This document shows positions 50,452-50,613 of a stretch of 50,613 nucleotides of DNA, piece by piece; positions within the stretch are counted from its first letter, which is position 1, and the number at the start of each line of letters is the position of its first letter. A model generated the notes under the pieces. It searched no databases. It was not told the origin of the DNA and saw only the letters and a program-made list of their open reading frames with translations. The translations under genes and the position numbers were made by a program. The stretch is from an uncultured Acetatifactor sp. (GTDB lineage: Bacteria; Bacillota; Clostridia; Lachnospirales; Lachnospiraceae), in assembly GCA_910589035.1 (NCBI GenBank), contig CAJUSI010000037.1, positions 1 to 50,613 of the forward strand, given 5' to 3'.

Positions 50452-50545
50452 GAAAGAGACATATAAAATCTCGTCGTTCTATTGATAGATACCCATAGAA
50501 ATATAAATCTTTTGGGTAAACTGATACTTTAGAGCGTGTTTGAAA

Positions 50546-50613
<68 letters not shown>

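Overview
This window looks like a chromosome segment of an anaerobic Firmicute, most likely a Lachnospiraceae-type Clostridium. The grounds are the gene content (ptb-buk butyrate genes, the dnaG-rpoD-trmK block, a DUF6320-type zinc-ribbon membrane protein next to a condensation-fold acyltransferase), AGGAGG-type ribosome binding sites throughout, tRNAs without encoded CCA, and moderate GC. Assignments are by reading the translations, not by database search.

Layout. 1-1155: a decayed Tn916/Tn1549-type integrase. 1156-6219: low-molecular-weight tyrosine phosphatase, ptb-buk, a SpoU rRNA methyltransferase and a polysaccharide deacetylase. 6220-7080: tandem repeats leading into tRNA-Leu(UAG). 7085-13636: CYTH protein, DJ-1 protein, M18 aminopeptidase and two lipoproteins. 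13700-18480: tRNA-Leu(AAG), a hybrid histidine kinase, tRNA-Val(CAC), an orphan FliD-like protein with a possible sigma-28 promoter, and tRNA-Leu(CAG). 18538-22822: acyltransferase / small acidic protein / DUF6320 / alpha-beta hydrolase cluster. 22941-30390: housekeeping core (dgt, dnaG, rpoD, trmK, a TGS-uridine kinase, rnpB). 30643-33435: rhaB-rhaA. 33700-38982: mostly minus-strand genes (zinc-ribbon LRR protein, NUDIX, a frameshifted M29-like aminopeptidase, a Tiki-fold protein, tRNA-Val(GAC)). 39366-47083: GNAT, pcp, then a LytTR response regulator, GHKL kinase and a pair of ABC half-transporters preceded by a LytTR-style direct repeat. 47084-50613: broken gene pieces, a RelB relic, a DIP1984-family gene, a tRNA-like fold, a strong promoter with no intact gene, and the start of a 5'-truncated 23S rRNA segment.

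Three things stand out beyond gene content. First, minisatellites: at least ten unrelated tandem repeats with units of 30-100 bp lie between or inside genes, some expanding coding sequence in frame (acyltransferase tail, TrmK). Second, tRNA-linked structures: the tRNA-Leu(UAG) gene sits in phase with a ~44-bp tandem array resembling its own D-arm/anticodon half, and three tRNA genes are followed by copies of one conserved hairpin terminator. Third, a probable self-contained signalling/export module (40636-47083) with a 9-12-9 direct repeat upstream of a consensus promoter.

Functional links: Ptb and Buk convert butyryl-CoA to butyrate with ATP gain; RhaA and RhaB start rhamnose breakdown (no aldolase or transporter in view); the LytTR/GHKL pair probably controls the two ABC half-transporters; DnaG, RpoD and TrmK form the usual macromolecular-synthesis block. 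Both window ends bear the marks of mobile-element decay.
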